A DNA stretch of 64,000 nucleotides, taken from positions 237,742 to 301,741 of the forward strand of contig VZTI01001000.1 in assembly GCA_013397865.1 (NCBI GenBank), written 5' to 3'. This DNA comes from Struthidea cinerea (Eukaryota; Chordata; Aves; Passeriformes; Corcoracidae). The notes under the pieces were generated by a model. That model was not told the origin of the DNA, did not search any database, and worked only from the letters and a program-made list of their open reading frames with translations. Positions 29,001 through 39,300 of this stretch are shown piece by piece; position 1 is the stretch's first letter; each line of letters opens with the position of its first letter. Position numbers and translations under genes: made by a program.

Positions 29001-30490
29001 TAAGATTAGAAAGCATACATTAGTTTATGATTATGGACTAAGTTTCTCAGTGGAGAAGTGCAACGTCAGCCCACATGACCCTATGAGAACTACAGTTTTT
29101 AAAATTCTACAGTTAAGCTTTCTCAACAAATTAAAGGACTGTTCTCGGCACAAGCTGCATGTCCTTGGATGCTCATAGATGGGATATTTCGTTCCATTGT
29201 TAAACAGAGAAGATGACAATGAAAATGGGCATTACTAGTAATTTTGTCTTTGTGCAGGTGCTGCCCCCCCAAAGTCACACTGACCATTTAATACCTGTTT
29301 TTAAATTCCATGCAAGTACTCAACAGGTTCAATTCTGGACAATAATTAGAAACAAAAATGAAGAATACATTAGCAGGGATCCATTGAATTCTATTCACTG
29401 AGATCAGGCTCTAACTGCATCTCTGATACAAATCTGAAGACTAAATATTATCCAAAGAAATAACACATTTTAAGTAGTGGCTCTGTATGCTCTGCTAGGA
29501 GATTTTCCAGGAGAGCTGCTGCATGGGTATGCTATGAAGGAACTTACTTGCTGTAGGTATTGCTTGGTTTCCTGTCCTTTTTATGACTATATTCTAGGGA
29601 CATAATTCATCTAGAGGCATTCAGCACTGGACTGCTTTCTCTGTATACTTTAGAAAATTCCATGTATAAACTTACATGTGGATAGGTGGCCTCCATATTA
29701 TGTTCATGCCCACCCTGCAAATCCCAGCTGCCTATCATTCCTTTAAAGTTGAGGGTGAATAAAACAAAAATAGTTTAGATAGGCATGCAGCATAATTTTA
29801 CATCACTCATTTTCTGAAGTGGAACTGCGAATGGAAAATAAAGCAAAACTAAAGATTTCATACTTTTGAAAACATTAATCAGTAATAAAAAAAAGTGACA
29901 ATCTCATTGTCTGAACACCTTGGAGTGATGCTTGTCTGGAATAACTTCCTTAGCTTTTTTTTTTGGTAATTGTTACAGATTTCCAACTGGGCTTCACTAT
30001 CTTTTTCACATAACCTAATCTATCTTTTATTGACAGATATCATTTTGCTCAGTCATACCCCTTGCTTTATACTCAGAAAAGGCATTTTACTCCTGCAGCA
30101 TCTGGTTTCAAAGTTCATTATGAAAGAGGCTAAGCCAAATTAATTTCAACTGATGGAAACAGAGCATCCTGAGATGTATTTGAGGGCCATTCTGTGGCTC
30201 CTACTGCTGTAGCTATATCTTTGTTGGCTTTGATTTGATTCACTCATTCTTCATTTCCCATCTTTATGATTTCTTTCCCAGTCTTACAATGCTTACAGCT
30301 TAGTAACTCTGTGTCCATTTTTCAGCTCATAATTGTTATTATTATTCTTACAGAGTTTCTGTGAATTTCACTGCATGCACAATTCTTCATGAAACCCTGT
30401 TCACACTCACCTGTCATACTGCAATTTCAAGCTGAATTTTCCAGGAATTAGTATCCCCAGAGAAAAGATGATCCCAAGAGAAAGCCACAT
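16792..30490 (-). CDS. CPO: Carboxypeptidase O, complete coding span (11 exons, 453 aa)
   Basis: M14 family zinc carboxypeptidase. It removes C-terminal residues from peptides, and in mammals is a GPI-anchored brush-border enzyme of intestinal cells that prefers acidic C-terminal residues. Exons in transcript order: 30411-30490, 27145-27220, 26605-26729, 24012-24126, 22861-22962, 21917-22021, 21295-21405, 20080-20170, 19296-19498, 18246-18330, 16792-17060; total 1362 nt, all phases joining. Residues 1-20 form a signal peptide, 28 to about 115 an activation prodomain, and 117 to about 425 the catalytic domain. Visible catalytic residues (bovine CPA numbering in brackets): H185 [69], E188 [72], R243 [127], N260-R261 [144-145], H313 [196], Y365 [248], E387 [270]. 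The specificity position [255] is R372, as in human CPO. A hydrophobic C-terminal tail suits GPI attachment. Human CPO is 374 aa; the extra length is mainly the prodomain. The exon-by-exon match and Arg255 favour CPO over CPB or CPA. Confidence 0.95.
18246..18330 (-). CDS. CPO: CPO exon 10
   Basis: 85 nt between acceptor ctccag and donor gtaagt, phase 0 in and 1 out, the size I recall for the equivalent CPA/CPB exon. It encodes residues 337-364 with the conserved LTGKYGTSYRVGS segment. The last base starts the codon of the catalytic tyrosine (Y365), completed in exon 11. Confidence 0.95.
19296..19498 (-). CDS. CPO: CPO exon 9
   Basis: 203 nt between acceptor ccctag and donor gtaggg. It encodes residues 269-336, including FCGSGPESEAETRAV and TIHSYGQL. 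H313 is the third zinc ligand (His196 of bovine CPA), followed by the substrate-binding Ser-Tyr pair. Contains an N-C-S glycosylation sequon at N275. Confidence 0.95.
20080..20170 (-). CDS. CPO: CPO exon 8
   Basis: 91 nt between acceptor ttctttag and donor gtaagt. It encodes DRLWRK and DLNRNF, which carry R243 (Arg127, oxyanion stabilisation) and N260-R261 (Asn144-Arg145, which bind the substrate carboxylate). Sequons at N251 (NGT) and N264 (NSS). Confidence 0.95.
21295..21405 (-). CDS. CPO: CPO exon 7
   Basis: 111 nt, phase 0 at both ends, between acceptor ttttctttcag and donor gtaagt. It encodes residues 202-238 and contains LYVLPVLNIDGYIYSW, the segment typical of the CPB/CPO branch; CPA1 has VTNPDGF here. 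Confidence 0.95.
21917..22021 (-). CDS. CPO: CPO exon 6
   Basis: 105 nt, phase 0 at both ends, between acceptor ctctcag and donor gtgagt. It encodes residues 167-201 with the zinc-binding HxxE in GIHAREW (H185, E188) and the CPO-like SPAFCQWFVKE. A second AG six bases into the exon could serve as an acceptor, but the family alignment favours the first. Confidence 0.95.
22133..22177 (+). repeat. (ATT)n microsatellite
   Basis: About 15 copies of an ATT trinucleotide with two single-base interruptions, in CPO intron 5. Confidence 0.9.
22861..22962 (-). CDS. CPO: CPO exon 5
   Basis: 102 nt, phase 0 at both ends, between acceptor ctatttcag and donor gtaagg. It encodes residues 133-166, the start of the catalytic domain (IYQWM ... 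VTQHFLGKTFE ... MYYLQ). Sequons at N143 (NNS) and N159 (NRT). Confidence 0.95.
24012..24126 (-). CDS. CPO: CPO exon 4 (prodomain-catalytic junction)
   Basis: 115 nt, phase 2 in and 0 out, between acceptor ttccttcag and donor gtaaag. It encodes the last prodomain helix (VLIPDVQKLVDQ), a basic linker (RERSSHR) with candidate trypsin cleavage sites at R112 and R116, and the start of the mature enzyme (YVYTEYHPMEE). Confidence 0.93.
26605..26729 (-). CDS. CPO: CPO exon 3 (prodomain)
   Basis: 125 nt, phase 0 in and 2 out, between acceptor ctctgcacag and donor gtacaa. It encodes residues 53-93, starting LDLWKPLLPEHV, the family LDxWKP motif of the activation peptide, then DLHIRVPAPLVQEVKDSLEQ. This segment has no counterpart in human CPO. 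Confidence 0.9.
27145..27220 (-). CDS. CPO: CPO exon 2 (prodomain)
   Basis: 76 nt, phase 2 in and 0 out, between acceptor gaatttccag and donor gtaagt. It encodes residues 28-52, starting DQVLHIVPETLQQVQ, which matches the first strand and helix of CPA/CPB activation peptides (HQVLRISV...). The first base completes R27. Absent from human CPO. Confidence 0.88.
30411..30490 (-). CDS. CPO: CPO exon 1, signal peptide
   Basis: ATG at 30488-30490, donor gtgagt, 80 coding nt, phase 2 out. It encodes MWLSLGIIFSLGILIPGKF, a compact hydrophobic signal peptide, then LQYD and a split Arg; human CPO exon 1 also ends in YDR. An in-frame ATG 23 codons upstream (30557-30559) would put polar residues before the hydrophobic core. 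It lies at or near the start site expected from the TATA-like box, so I prefer the shorter start. Confidence 0.85.
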
Positions 30491-30585
30491 CTCTGTGCAA
30501 AGAACCCAGCACTGACAGTGCAGGACTAAAGAAGAGGAGGATAGATCTGGACTGAACATGTAATTTGTGCAATTATAATACACGA

Positions 30586-30595
30586 CTATATTTAT
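30586..30595 (-). promoter_or_regulatory. Candidate CPO TATA-like box
   Basis: The coding strand reads ATAAATATAG about 100 bases before the CPO start codon. If used, transcription would begin near 30560 with a 5' UTR of about 70 bases. Position and sequence only. Confidence 0.45.
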
Positions 30596-30617
30596 CCTGG
30601 AAGGCAACCTGCCCTTG

Positions 30618-30630
30618 ATGAATCATTAAC
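30618..30630 (-). promoter_or_regulatory. Candidate HNF1 site upstream of CPO
   Basis: The coding strand reads GTTAATGATTCAT. The HNF1 consensus GTTAATNATTANC matches at all but two informative positions. It lies about 25 bases upstream of the TATA-like box. HNF1 controls many intestinal brush-border enzyme genes, which fits CPO; use of this site is inferred. Confidence 0.4.
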
Positions 30631-32097
30631 TTCACTTGTAAATAGTTCTACTTTTTCTTAGTTCTTAAAGGTCTCTTTGACACCCCAAAACACAAACACA
30701 ATTAGCAACATTCTTACTGGAACACTTTTTGTAAGAACTAAGAACATTTTTCTTTGTGTCACCTTTCTATCTTTGAAAATGTTTTGTGACAAAATTGGTA
30801 GTATTTAGAGAAACTGTTACCTGCAAGATCTATAGCAACTCGTGAAGATTAGCTTACAAAAATCATGGTGATAGGGAAGAACAGAAAAACAGTGGCGAAA
30901 CAAGCTGCATCCCTACTCTCTTTCTTTTTGTGTTTCAGCCTTTATGGAACACTTCTGTGACCTCTTAGCTGCAATTCTACCACTTACCTAACTTAAAAGA
31001 GGACATGAAAGAACAATCAACGCTCCTGTAAAAGGGAAATATTGGGACATAAGGGTCTCATCTAAACCGCTCTCAGTTGGTCCAGATCAGTCTCTGGCCA
31101 CAGACTAACTACTCTACCCTGTCATAAAGAGCATTTTTGTTATATATTAAAAAAAGTGGGCTGGTTACTATCTGAAATATTTAATTTCTTGTTTAGTTCA
31201 CATAGCAAGAGTAAATATTTGTAGACTGCAATTAGACATACGACACAGTTCTTCAGAAAGAAATTGTTTCCCTCATTGTCTCTCTTGGTTTAAAACTATT
31301 TTGTGGTTATTTAATGAAGAAAACTGCATGGATTTGGGGTGCAGAGACTCCAGTAAGTCAGTTTGTGTACGTACGTAATGGACTTGATACCATACTGTAA
31401 TTGTGGGATATTTATAGATTTTTCTCATCAAAGTATGAAGTCCTCTTACATTTTTACCAAGGCTGTTTTGAAGAAAACAGGCAGCAGAACTGTCCCAGTA
31501 TAAAAGAGGAACAGCTTAACTCAAAAGTGTGTTCTCACAAAACCAGGCTGCAGGCAAGAGAAGAATATGCTCTTCTTCATAAATCACACCTGACCCTTTC
31601 TGTTTTATTGCAACCTTCTCAACAGCCTGGGCCTGAAAATGCTGAGTATTTCTCTCCATGTAGATATCCAACCCACAATGACTTCCAGAAGAGCTGAAAG
31701 AAGTCAAGTTTACAGGCTTAGATGCAGCTTCATTTGTGAGGAATCAGCAAAACAAATTCATATTGGAAGTTCATATTAACACTCAGGACATCTGCTCAGA
31801 TAAACTTTGCTTTTGTTTCCTCTGTCTCCACCATGGCTATGAGGCAGACTAATGTTTTTAAGACTTCTGCAGTGTTGTCTGTGCCCTTCTAATAGTCCTG
31901 GCTTTGAACTGGGGTTCAGTCCCTTGCAGGGACTCAGAATCTAGGAACAAAAGAAAATGGAGGCATCAAGAGAAATGGAGCAAATTACAATTAGCGCTAA
32001 AATTCAACTCCTGCTCAAAGCTTACACCTTCATGTTGAAAGCAGAAGCTGTTTATTCTGTGGTGAAAACATCACTCCTATGATGCCAAATAGTTATG

Positions 32098-32098
<1 letters not shown>

Positions 32099-32148
<50 letters not shown>
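32099..32148 (+). repeat. (GATA)n microsatellite
   Basis: About 12 perfect tandem copies of a GATA tetranucleotide, likely length-polymorphic. Confidence 0.97.
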
Positions 32149-32149
<1 letters not shown>

Positions 32150-32789
32150 GTCATTTTGCTTAATGGGTGTAGAATTCAGAAGAAATGACAGTTGCTTGCT
32201 AGGTCTTTTTTGATTTGGATTCTTTTGAAGTCTAGTTGATTTTAATGGGCTTTAGATGAAAGTCCTGTGCAAATAATCATGGACATTTCTCCGATTTAAG
32301 AAATTGACTTTTTTTGGATTTCAGCAGATTTGCTCATAAGAGACAATACTTCATTTTCTACTTATGCTCAGCTTGCAAGCAGCACTTCTGAGTTCAGAAT
32401 AAAAGCCATTAGAGACATTATTCCACCACCAATGCGAAAAAATATCTTGGGATGAACAGTTAACTTCAACAAGCCTATTGCCCTCTTGGGCATAAATAAT
32501 GTCTCTCTCAGTAATAAAGTCTGTTCTTTGGTCAGGTTCTTACTGGAAGCTGCTTATCTTTCTAGCAAATGTTGTAGGCAGCTTAATCCATTTATTCTCT
32601 CCTCGAAAATTGTGCGCAAAAAGGCATGGCACTTTCTGGGGAGAGGAAAGGTCGTAAATGTGCGGCACAAACATGCCACATGAAACCATGTGGTGTCCTT
32701 TCTTCCAAACAAGTTTATTTTGCATGTCTTCCATACATTCTTCTCAGAGCTTCAGAGCATTTTTTTTCAGCATCAGTTTAGCCTCTCAA

Positions 32790-32960
32790 CTGCCCTGTTA
32801 GACAAGCAAATATTATTTCCACTACTTAAAAGATTAAGAAAAAAGGGGGAAAAAGTGACTCCCCAAGGTGACATAGGAACACTGCTGCAGAGCCAGGAAT
32901 AGAATTCAGATCTCCTGACTCCCTGTCTGGTGCTTCCTTAAATATATGACCATCTGCTCT
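32790..32960 (-). repeat. Ancient MIR-like SINE relic
   Basis: The plus strand shows, in order, attatttccactacttaaaag, aaagtgactccccaaggtg, agagccaggaatagaattc and agatctcctgactccc. This is the reverse complement of the MIR-type core, as seen in sauropsid genomes. Diverged and unlikely to be active. Confidence 0.65.
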
Positions 32961-35399
32961 ACTGCTGGAAGTATAGATACTATATGCTGACTCCAACAAG
33001 CTGGTTGCTAAGCCTGTTAGTTTATCCTCTTTTTATCCCATACTGATATCATCTCCAGCTAAGCTTTTGGCCTGGAGTCAAAGTGATTTCCAGTGTTTGA
33101 ATGATTCGACCTGCTTGTTATTGTTTTAACCTTGCACCACACATATGCTCAGCTATTTGTGACTTATCTGCATACAGTCTGTAGCAACAGCCACAAGCTA
33201 GAACTGTTTTGCTTAAAGATTGCATACTGAAGCATACCACATGTTTTAAACAACTATCATACAGCAGTGAGTTTGATCCTGGTAGCTGCCTGCACCCAGA
33301 TTCCCTACTGAGCTGCATGTTACTTTCAAGGACAAAGAGCTTGTTAAAAAGACAACAAAATGTACACACGTGTGTGTCTCCACAAATATCAGTTCATCAT
33401 GTCAAGCTTTCCCAATTCACAGCTAAAGCCCACACTGAACTAAAAACTTAACTAAACGAGATGGAATTCAACACGATCAACATTTTTTTAAATCATCATT
33501 TTGATTCAGAGAAAATCATCCTCCGGTAAATTCCCTTCTCTCATTGCTACAGAAAATTCACCGTATGTGTCCAAAACAGAATCATCACTCAGTAGGGTCA
33601 AAACAGTAGCAGACTAACTTGCCTTAAATCCTAGTCTTGTGCTCCACTGAAGAGGGGGTAGATAATTTGGCTGTTTTACTAAAATATCCTCTGGTTATCA
33701 CTGTAGTTTTACTTGGGGGAAGCACACAATGAATTGACAGTTCTGTTTCCTATTGTCTTGTCACAGGAGATAGCATATTCTATAGGTATTGTCTTTTTCT
33801 GTGAGTACAAAAAGATTTCTGTTTTTTTGTGAGCAATGTTCAAAATATTCCAATTCATTCTTCAAGATTAAATTTTATATAATATATCTCTCTCTATATA
33901 TAGCCATAATTCTGTAGCATTTGTGTATTCAGCAGTATGTTGTGTGATCTGCAGTGTGAATCATTGTTCCTCTCAGTATTCCAAGCCCTCAGCTTCCACA
34001 GCTCTGTTATAGAAAGGTTTTACTGAAAGTCTCTGGACTCCATTGTGACTTGATAGTGCTAAGTGTTCTCAAACCTCATTAGTTCCAGCAACAATCCTAG
34101 CATAACTGGGAGTATACTGGAAACTGTGCTGAGTTACAACAATTTTGTTCTAGAGTCATCTTGCTGACATTTCCTTGTTCTCTCTCTTTCTTTGATATTA
34201 CACTGAAAACACCCCATTAACCTTACATTTGGGACTTTAAAATAATCACAAACCAGGAAGAATTCCAGCCGACATACACTAGATTAGAATGACATTACTA
34301 TCAAACCTTAAAATTAGTTCCATTAAGCCAACCTTAAATGTCCTGCAGATCATCAAGCGACACAGGGTACATAAGCTTTATCTTAGTGGAACTAATTTGA
34401 CTATTGGCACATGATCTAGCAATTTCAAGAAATACACATTTACAGACACTTGCAAGGATGTCTCAATAGATTTTATAGCATTTATATACAAGCATACTCA
34501 CGTATTTGAGCACAACTGTAAAAAACAGTGTGTTGTGTCAGTGTGGGAAATAACACCTGCCCTTTCTCCACAAGTCCTGTGATGCAGCTTTTAGACAGCT
34601 TTCTTATCAGAGAGGAGCTTCAAGTACCCATTGAGCAAGCAGCTCCTTATGGAAGCGGACGGAACCAAGCTGACAAAACCTGTATTGCTGTAATTAGCCT
34701 GGCAGAGCAGCTTCCTCAGACACCATTTTCTTTAACCAGGAAAGAAAAATGTTGGTACTGAATTGTCTTTCCTTAATAACAGGCGGCCTGAATGGTTATT
34801 TTTACTTCATCCTTTAGACAGCAAAATATCACTGCTTAAAGACCTTGAGCTTTAACATACAGCCTGAATTCAAGATGATATTTATCCTTCTTTACTAAAA
34901 GGTAACAAACTCTTCTGGTTCTGTTCTAAGGGTTAAGGATGATCATGTTTACAAGGAGCTGGGCACAAAGTCCTACAATCCTTATGTAAACACCATTCCT
35001 ATGGAAAATTATTCTGCATAAGGATTGTGGAATTTAACTTTAAAAAGTATTAGCAGTGTTTTTCAAGTGCAATGGTAAATTGCTGAACCCCAAGTCCACA
35101 CATACAAGGCTGGCTGCAGAATATTGCTCTTGTAGTTTGATCGAAGATTCAATTTGCCCATAGATTTTAATGTGCTTGAATCCACTGTCAGAAAAAGCAC
35201 TTAGGTTTTTTTAATTCACCTTCTCCATCCCTGAAAACTTTCCTTTGCAAGATTACCTTCTGATGACATGATTAGAACTCATGATTTCAAAGGTATTGCT
35301 CTAGGGGGAAAGAATTTGCAGAAGTGTTTGATCCTGTGTTGATGTTCTGAGTGGGCAAGAATTAGGCAAGGATCCTTTATTTTGTGAAGAAAAAAAACT

Positions 35400-36330
35400 T
35401 CTTGTAAAGCTTTAGCTGTCAAAGTAACGCACTGTTTATTTTAATTAGGCCTTTTTAAAGAAGACGTCATGTAACATTAAAAATCTGGCTTGTATTTTTA
35501 AATAAAATAATTACCTTTGTATATAAATAAATTAGTATTATATTATTGCTACTAGCAGAACTGTAAAGGACAGCACGTAAGTCTCTATTATTGCTTAATG
35601 GTTAAAAAACAAGCTTACTGCACTGTATCCTAGAATAGCCAAGATTATTTTTAATGAGTTCTGTTAAAGGCACTAAAATACTTTGTGATTAGGATGTGAA
35701 TGTGCTTGCATACGATTTCTTAAACGCAAACAATATACACTGTATATTAAGTAATTAGCTTTTGCAGCTGTAAAACATGTTCTTATTAACCTTTGTCCTT
35801 CATTCTATCAACAATGACACACACACTGAGCTTTCTGTGCAATGCCAGCACTGCTGAGCGTAAATGTATTGTTTGTGTGCATGTAGTCATACATGTGTGG
35901 ACATGCAAGGGGACTAATGCTCCCGACCCTGCAACCACCATGTGAAACTGTTAAAAATGCTTATAATGTCCCTGAAGAATCTCAGAGGTCATTAATGAGG
36001 TCAATAGTACCTGACAGATCTCAAAGTGGATCTTGCCTGAACCAAACAAGTCCATTCTGCGCAACTTACAGTCAGTAGAATTTCCACTGTATTTTTTGCA
36101 AATGAGCCTAAAAGAATTTGTAAGCCGGGTTTGAACTGTGATGTGTGTGGATGGATGTGACATGCAGTAGAAACAGCTTGTATTTTGGTGCGTGATTTTG
36201 TTAAAAATAATTGCTGCTAATTGTATCTGAGTAAGGGACTGGGTTGTGTAGCTTTGAAGTGCTTGCTGTGTGGCATGGCTGGGTAGGTTTGCAGTAAGGC
36301 TATTGACCTGGCTTGCATCGGTCATGAGCT
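35400..36330. other. Candidate conserved non-coding element
   Basis: A/T-rich stretch with clustered homeodomain-type cores (taattagg, gtaattagc, cattaatgag), E-box-like cagctg and a perfect 17-bp palindrome at 35732-35748 (arms AATATACA/TGTATATT around one C). It has no repeat signature and no coding frame. The call rests on composition only. Confidence 0.25.
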
Positions 36331-39300
36331 TTGGGGTTCTTCAGCAAAGGCAGCCAAGACTTTCTCCATTCTCATGTCTGAACTGGTTCTACTCTTTGTA
36401 TGAGGAGTAGATCTGAAACATCAGCCAACTCTGCCTGGGAGAGCTCATAAATCCAAGCAACTCAACATGGGGGCGTCCCCATAATACAGACAAGGAATAC
36501 AGACTTCACCTGAGCACCTGGCTGTGCTGGAACTGTGCCTCTGCTGCCAAGCAAGGCATTCCTTGGAGTCAAACACTAACAAGATGGGTGCAGAACCAGG
36601 AATCTGGGTGTGCCCCAAGGACTTTCTCAGTGGCTTCCTGCGAGCAGACAGATAAGCAGTGGCAAGCAGGGCACTGAAGTCAGATTCCACATGTCTCTGA
36701 CTACTACCTTAGTGTCAAATCATTTTATCTCTGTTCAGAGAGAGTGGTTTTGATACCTTATTTTTCTCTTTTTTCCCCTTCAAATACTGAGTTATTAGGT
36801 TCAGCAAATAAATATCAAACCTACAGTGGAAATTTTGGAGAGTTCTTTTTTTATTCTGCATCAGCAGAAATTGAACCCGCCTTCATCCTCCTCAGTACTA
36901 CCTTTTGGGGGGATTACTGCCTTCTGAGAAGAAAGTCTTCTTGCTGACATCAGTGAGGCATTGACCATTTTGTACTGCTCCTTGAGCACAGACTGACACA
37001 GAGCAAATCTCCAAACGCACATGCACACACTTTTTTTTTTGTCTACTTTACTTCTGTCTTGGGGTGATCTTTTCAGATCTCCATCATGTTCCTTACATTT
37101 ATACAGAAGTGACCCAGACTGAGGATTCATTTAGAAGATAGCATGTCGCTGGGACAAATCATTCATTGGCAAAATTAAGCATATTCTAAACCAAGAAATA
37201 CAAATGCATCATCTTTGCCCCCTTTTTCCCCCATCCAATGAAGTGTGCAAGGGATGTGGGGTTTTTTTGTCTTTTCTGGAGAGTTCTGAGTGTCCAACGA
37301 ACTGCCTGTTGTTCTGGTAAAGCTGATATCTAACTGCTGAGCAATCACAAAGGGTAAATGACCACCCAGTATTGGTCTTCAATATATATATTTTAAAAGA
37401 TTAAATAGTCTTTTATTATGTGAATGACAATTCAAATATGGGCTCCTCCACAACAGGCCATTGTATATTTCCTGAATCACATCTCATCTGTGTCAGCACA
37501 AATCAAGACTTCAGTGACAATTGTTGCTATTTACACCAGCCTCAGTATAGTCAGAGGCCAATTCACTAGCTGCTCCCTCCTGCAGAATGAGAAAACTGTG
37601 TTCATTTAACACTCGAAGTTTTTTGCTTTGAAGTTGTAGAGCCACTGCCTCAGCTGGTGTATATTTGCTGTAGTACCCTGACTTTAACCTAAACCAGCTG
37701 AGGAGCCACTCCCCCTTTCCCCACGGTCTCCACACACTTCCCCACTTTTCTAAACTATGATCGAGCACAGGTGGTGACATCTTATGTGCAGCAAAATCTG
37801 TACCATGAAAATCAAACAGGGAAATACAGAAGATTTAGGAAGTGCCCTTTATGGATTGAACTGATAAGAATAAACTATGGCACCTACTCAAGAATCAGGA
37901 GTGTTCAGTTAAAATTGCCCGTCTGTAGGCATGGATAGAGTCCCTTACCTATAGCAGTGAAAAGTGAAAATAAATTCTCCTGCTTATAAAACAATTTCAT
38001 CTTGCTTCATAAAGCAAGAGCTTATCTAGATTTGAATAGGTGCCATGGCAACAATGTTACTGGAGTACTCACAGGAGCATTTTTGGAGAGAGGAAACAGG
38101 ATGAAAGAAAAAGCTCGCTGGTTATCAGTGGGCACAAGGACTTTCGCTGCAGACAAATACAAATTCTCCTTCTTGTTTCTGGGTGGCTATTTACAGTTGC
38201 CACCACATTCATATACTTTCAATTTATACTGTTGTTACCCAGAAATACTAAAAAAGGGGAGGAACCTGCTACAACTAGAAGGACTGATTTTAAACATAGT
38301 TCAGAATCTCATTATATTTGCATCAGTTAAAAGAGATGAACTAAAACCACTGTGGTTACTAGAAAAAAACCTCAATACCACAAGATTTATATGTTCAGTA
38401 AAGCCTATGCTTAAGTACCATAGTCCCTTTAAAAGTATGCATGTCACAACCAACAGATAACTATGGCTCTGTTTTTGTTCTGAAATGACTGATTTCAGCA
38501 CATTTCACCTAGAAGTGAATGTTCCACCTTTTTAGATCTCTGCAAAACACCTGCAGTTCTATTTTAATTCCAATATTCTAGTGTCACTAAAGAGATACTG
38601 AAACTGGAACCTCATTCATGCAAACTTAGGTGCATTGATATTTGCGTGCAAAGAGAATAGCTCAACATTAACAAATGGCACTATACTATAATACTTACTG
38701 CAATGATCAGAGAGGGGGAAAAAGCCAATTTGAGGGAAGTCCTAGTATTTTCTTGGCTTTACCAATTAACCAGAGCCGCAGCTCTAGGTCTCTGCATACA
38801 TAGCATTATTCAACCTCTTGTCCATGCAGAAACAGTTGCAATACCTGAGAAACAGGCTCTAAATCAAGATCCATTTTATTTAGATTCTGATTTCTTAACA
38901 AAAATCACACTCTTGCAATGAAATAGTTTTGAGACCAAGGTGGAAATTTTCAAGAGAGTTCCTGACTGTTCTTGTGAAATGAGTGGCCGGAAAATTTCAT
39001 ACCCTGAGAAGGCTGGAGTTATGGTTCAAAAGTAGTTTTAGACATGAAAAATCCAAGCAGGAGAGAACTGCAGATCATTAGGGTCTGCAAATCCGGCTTC
39101 ATGTTTATGGAGAAATTTTGTTTTTCCAAATACTCACTGTTCTCATTTTGCATTAATTCACGAAATTTGTTTCATTTTCACTCAGATGATACCAGTGTAT
39201 TTTCTGTTAATGCAAGAACCTTCCTGACCCTTGCAGCCCACATCTTCTGCCTGTTTCTTGCTTTCATTTTAGGTCTGTTCACACATCCTGCAATGCTTAT

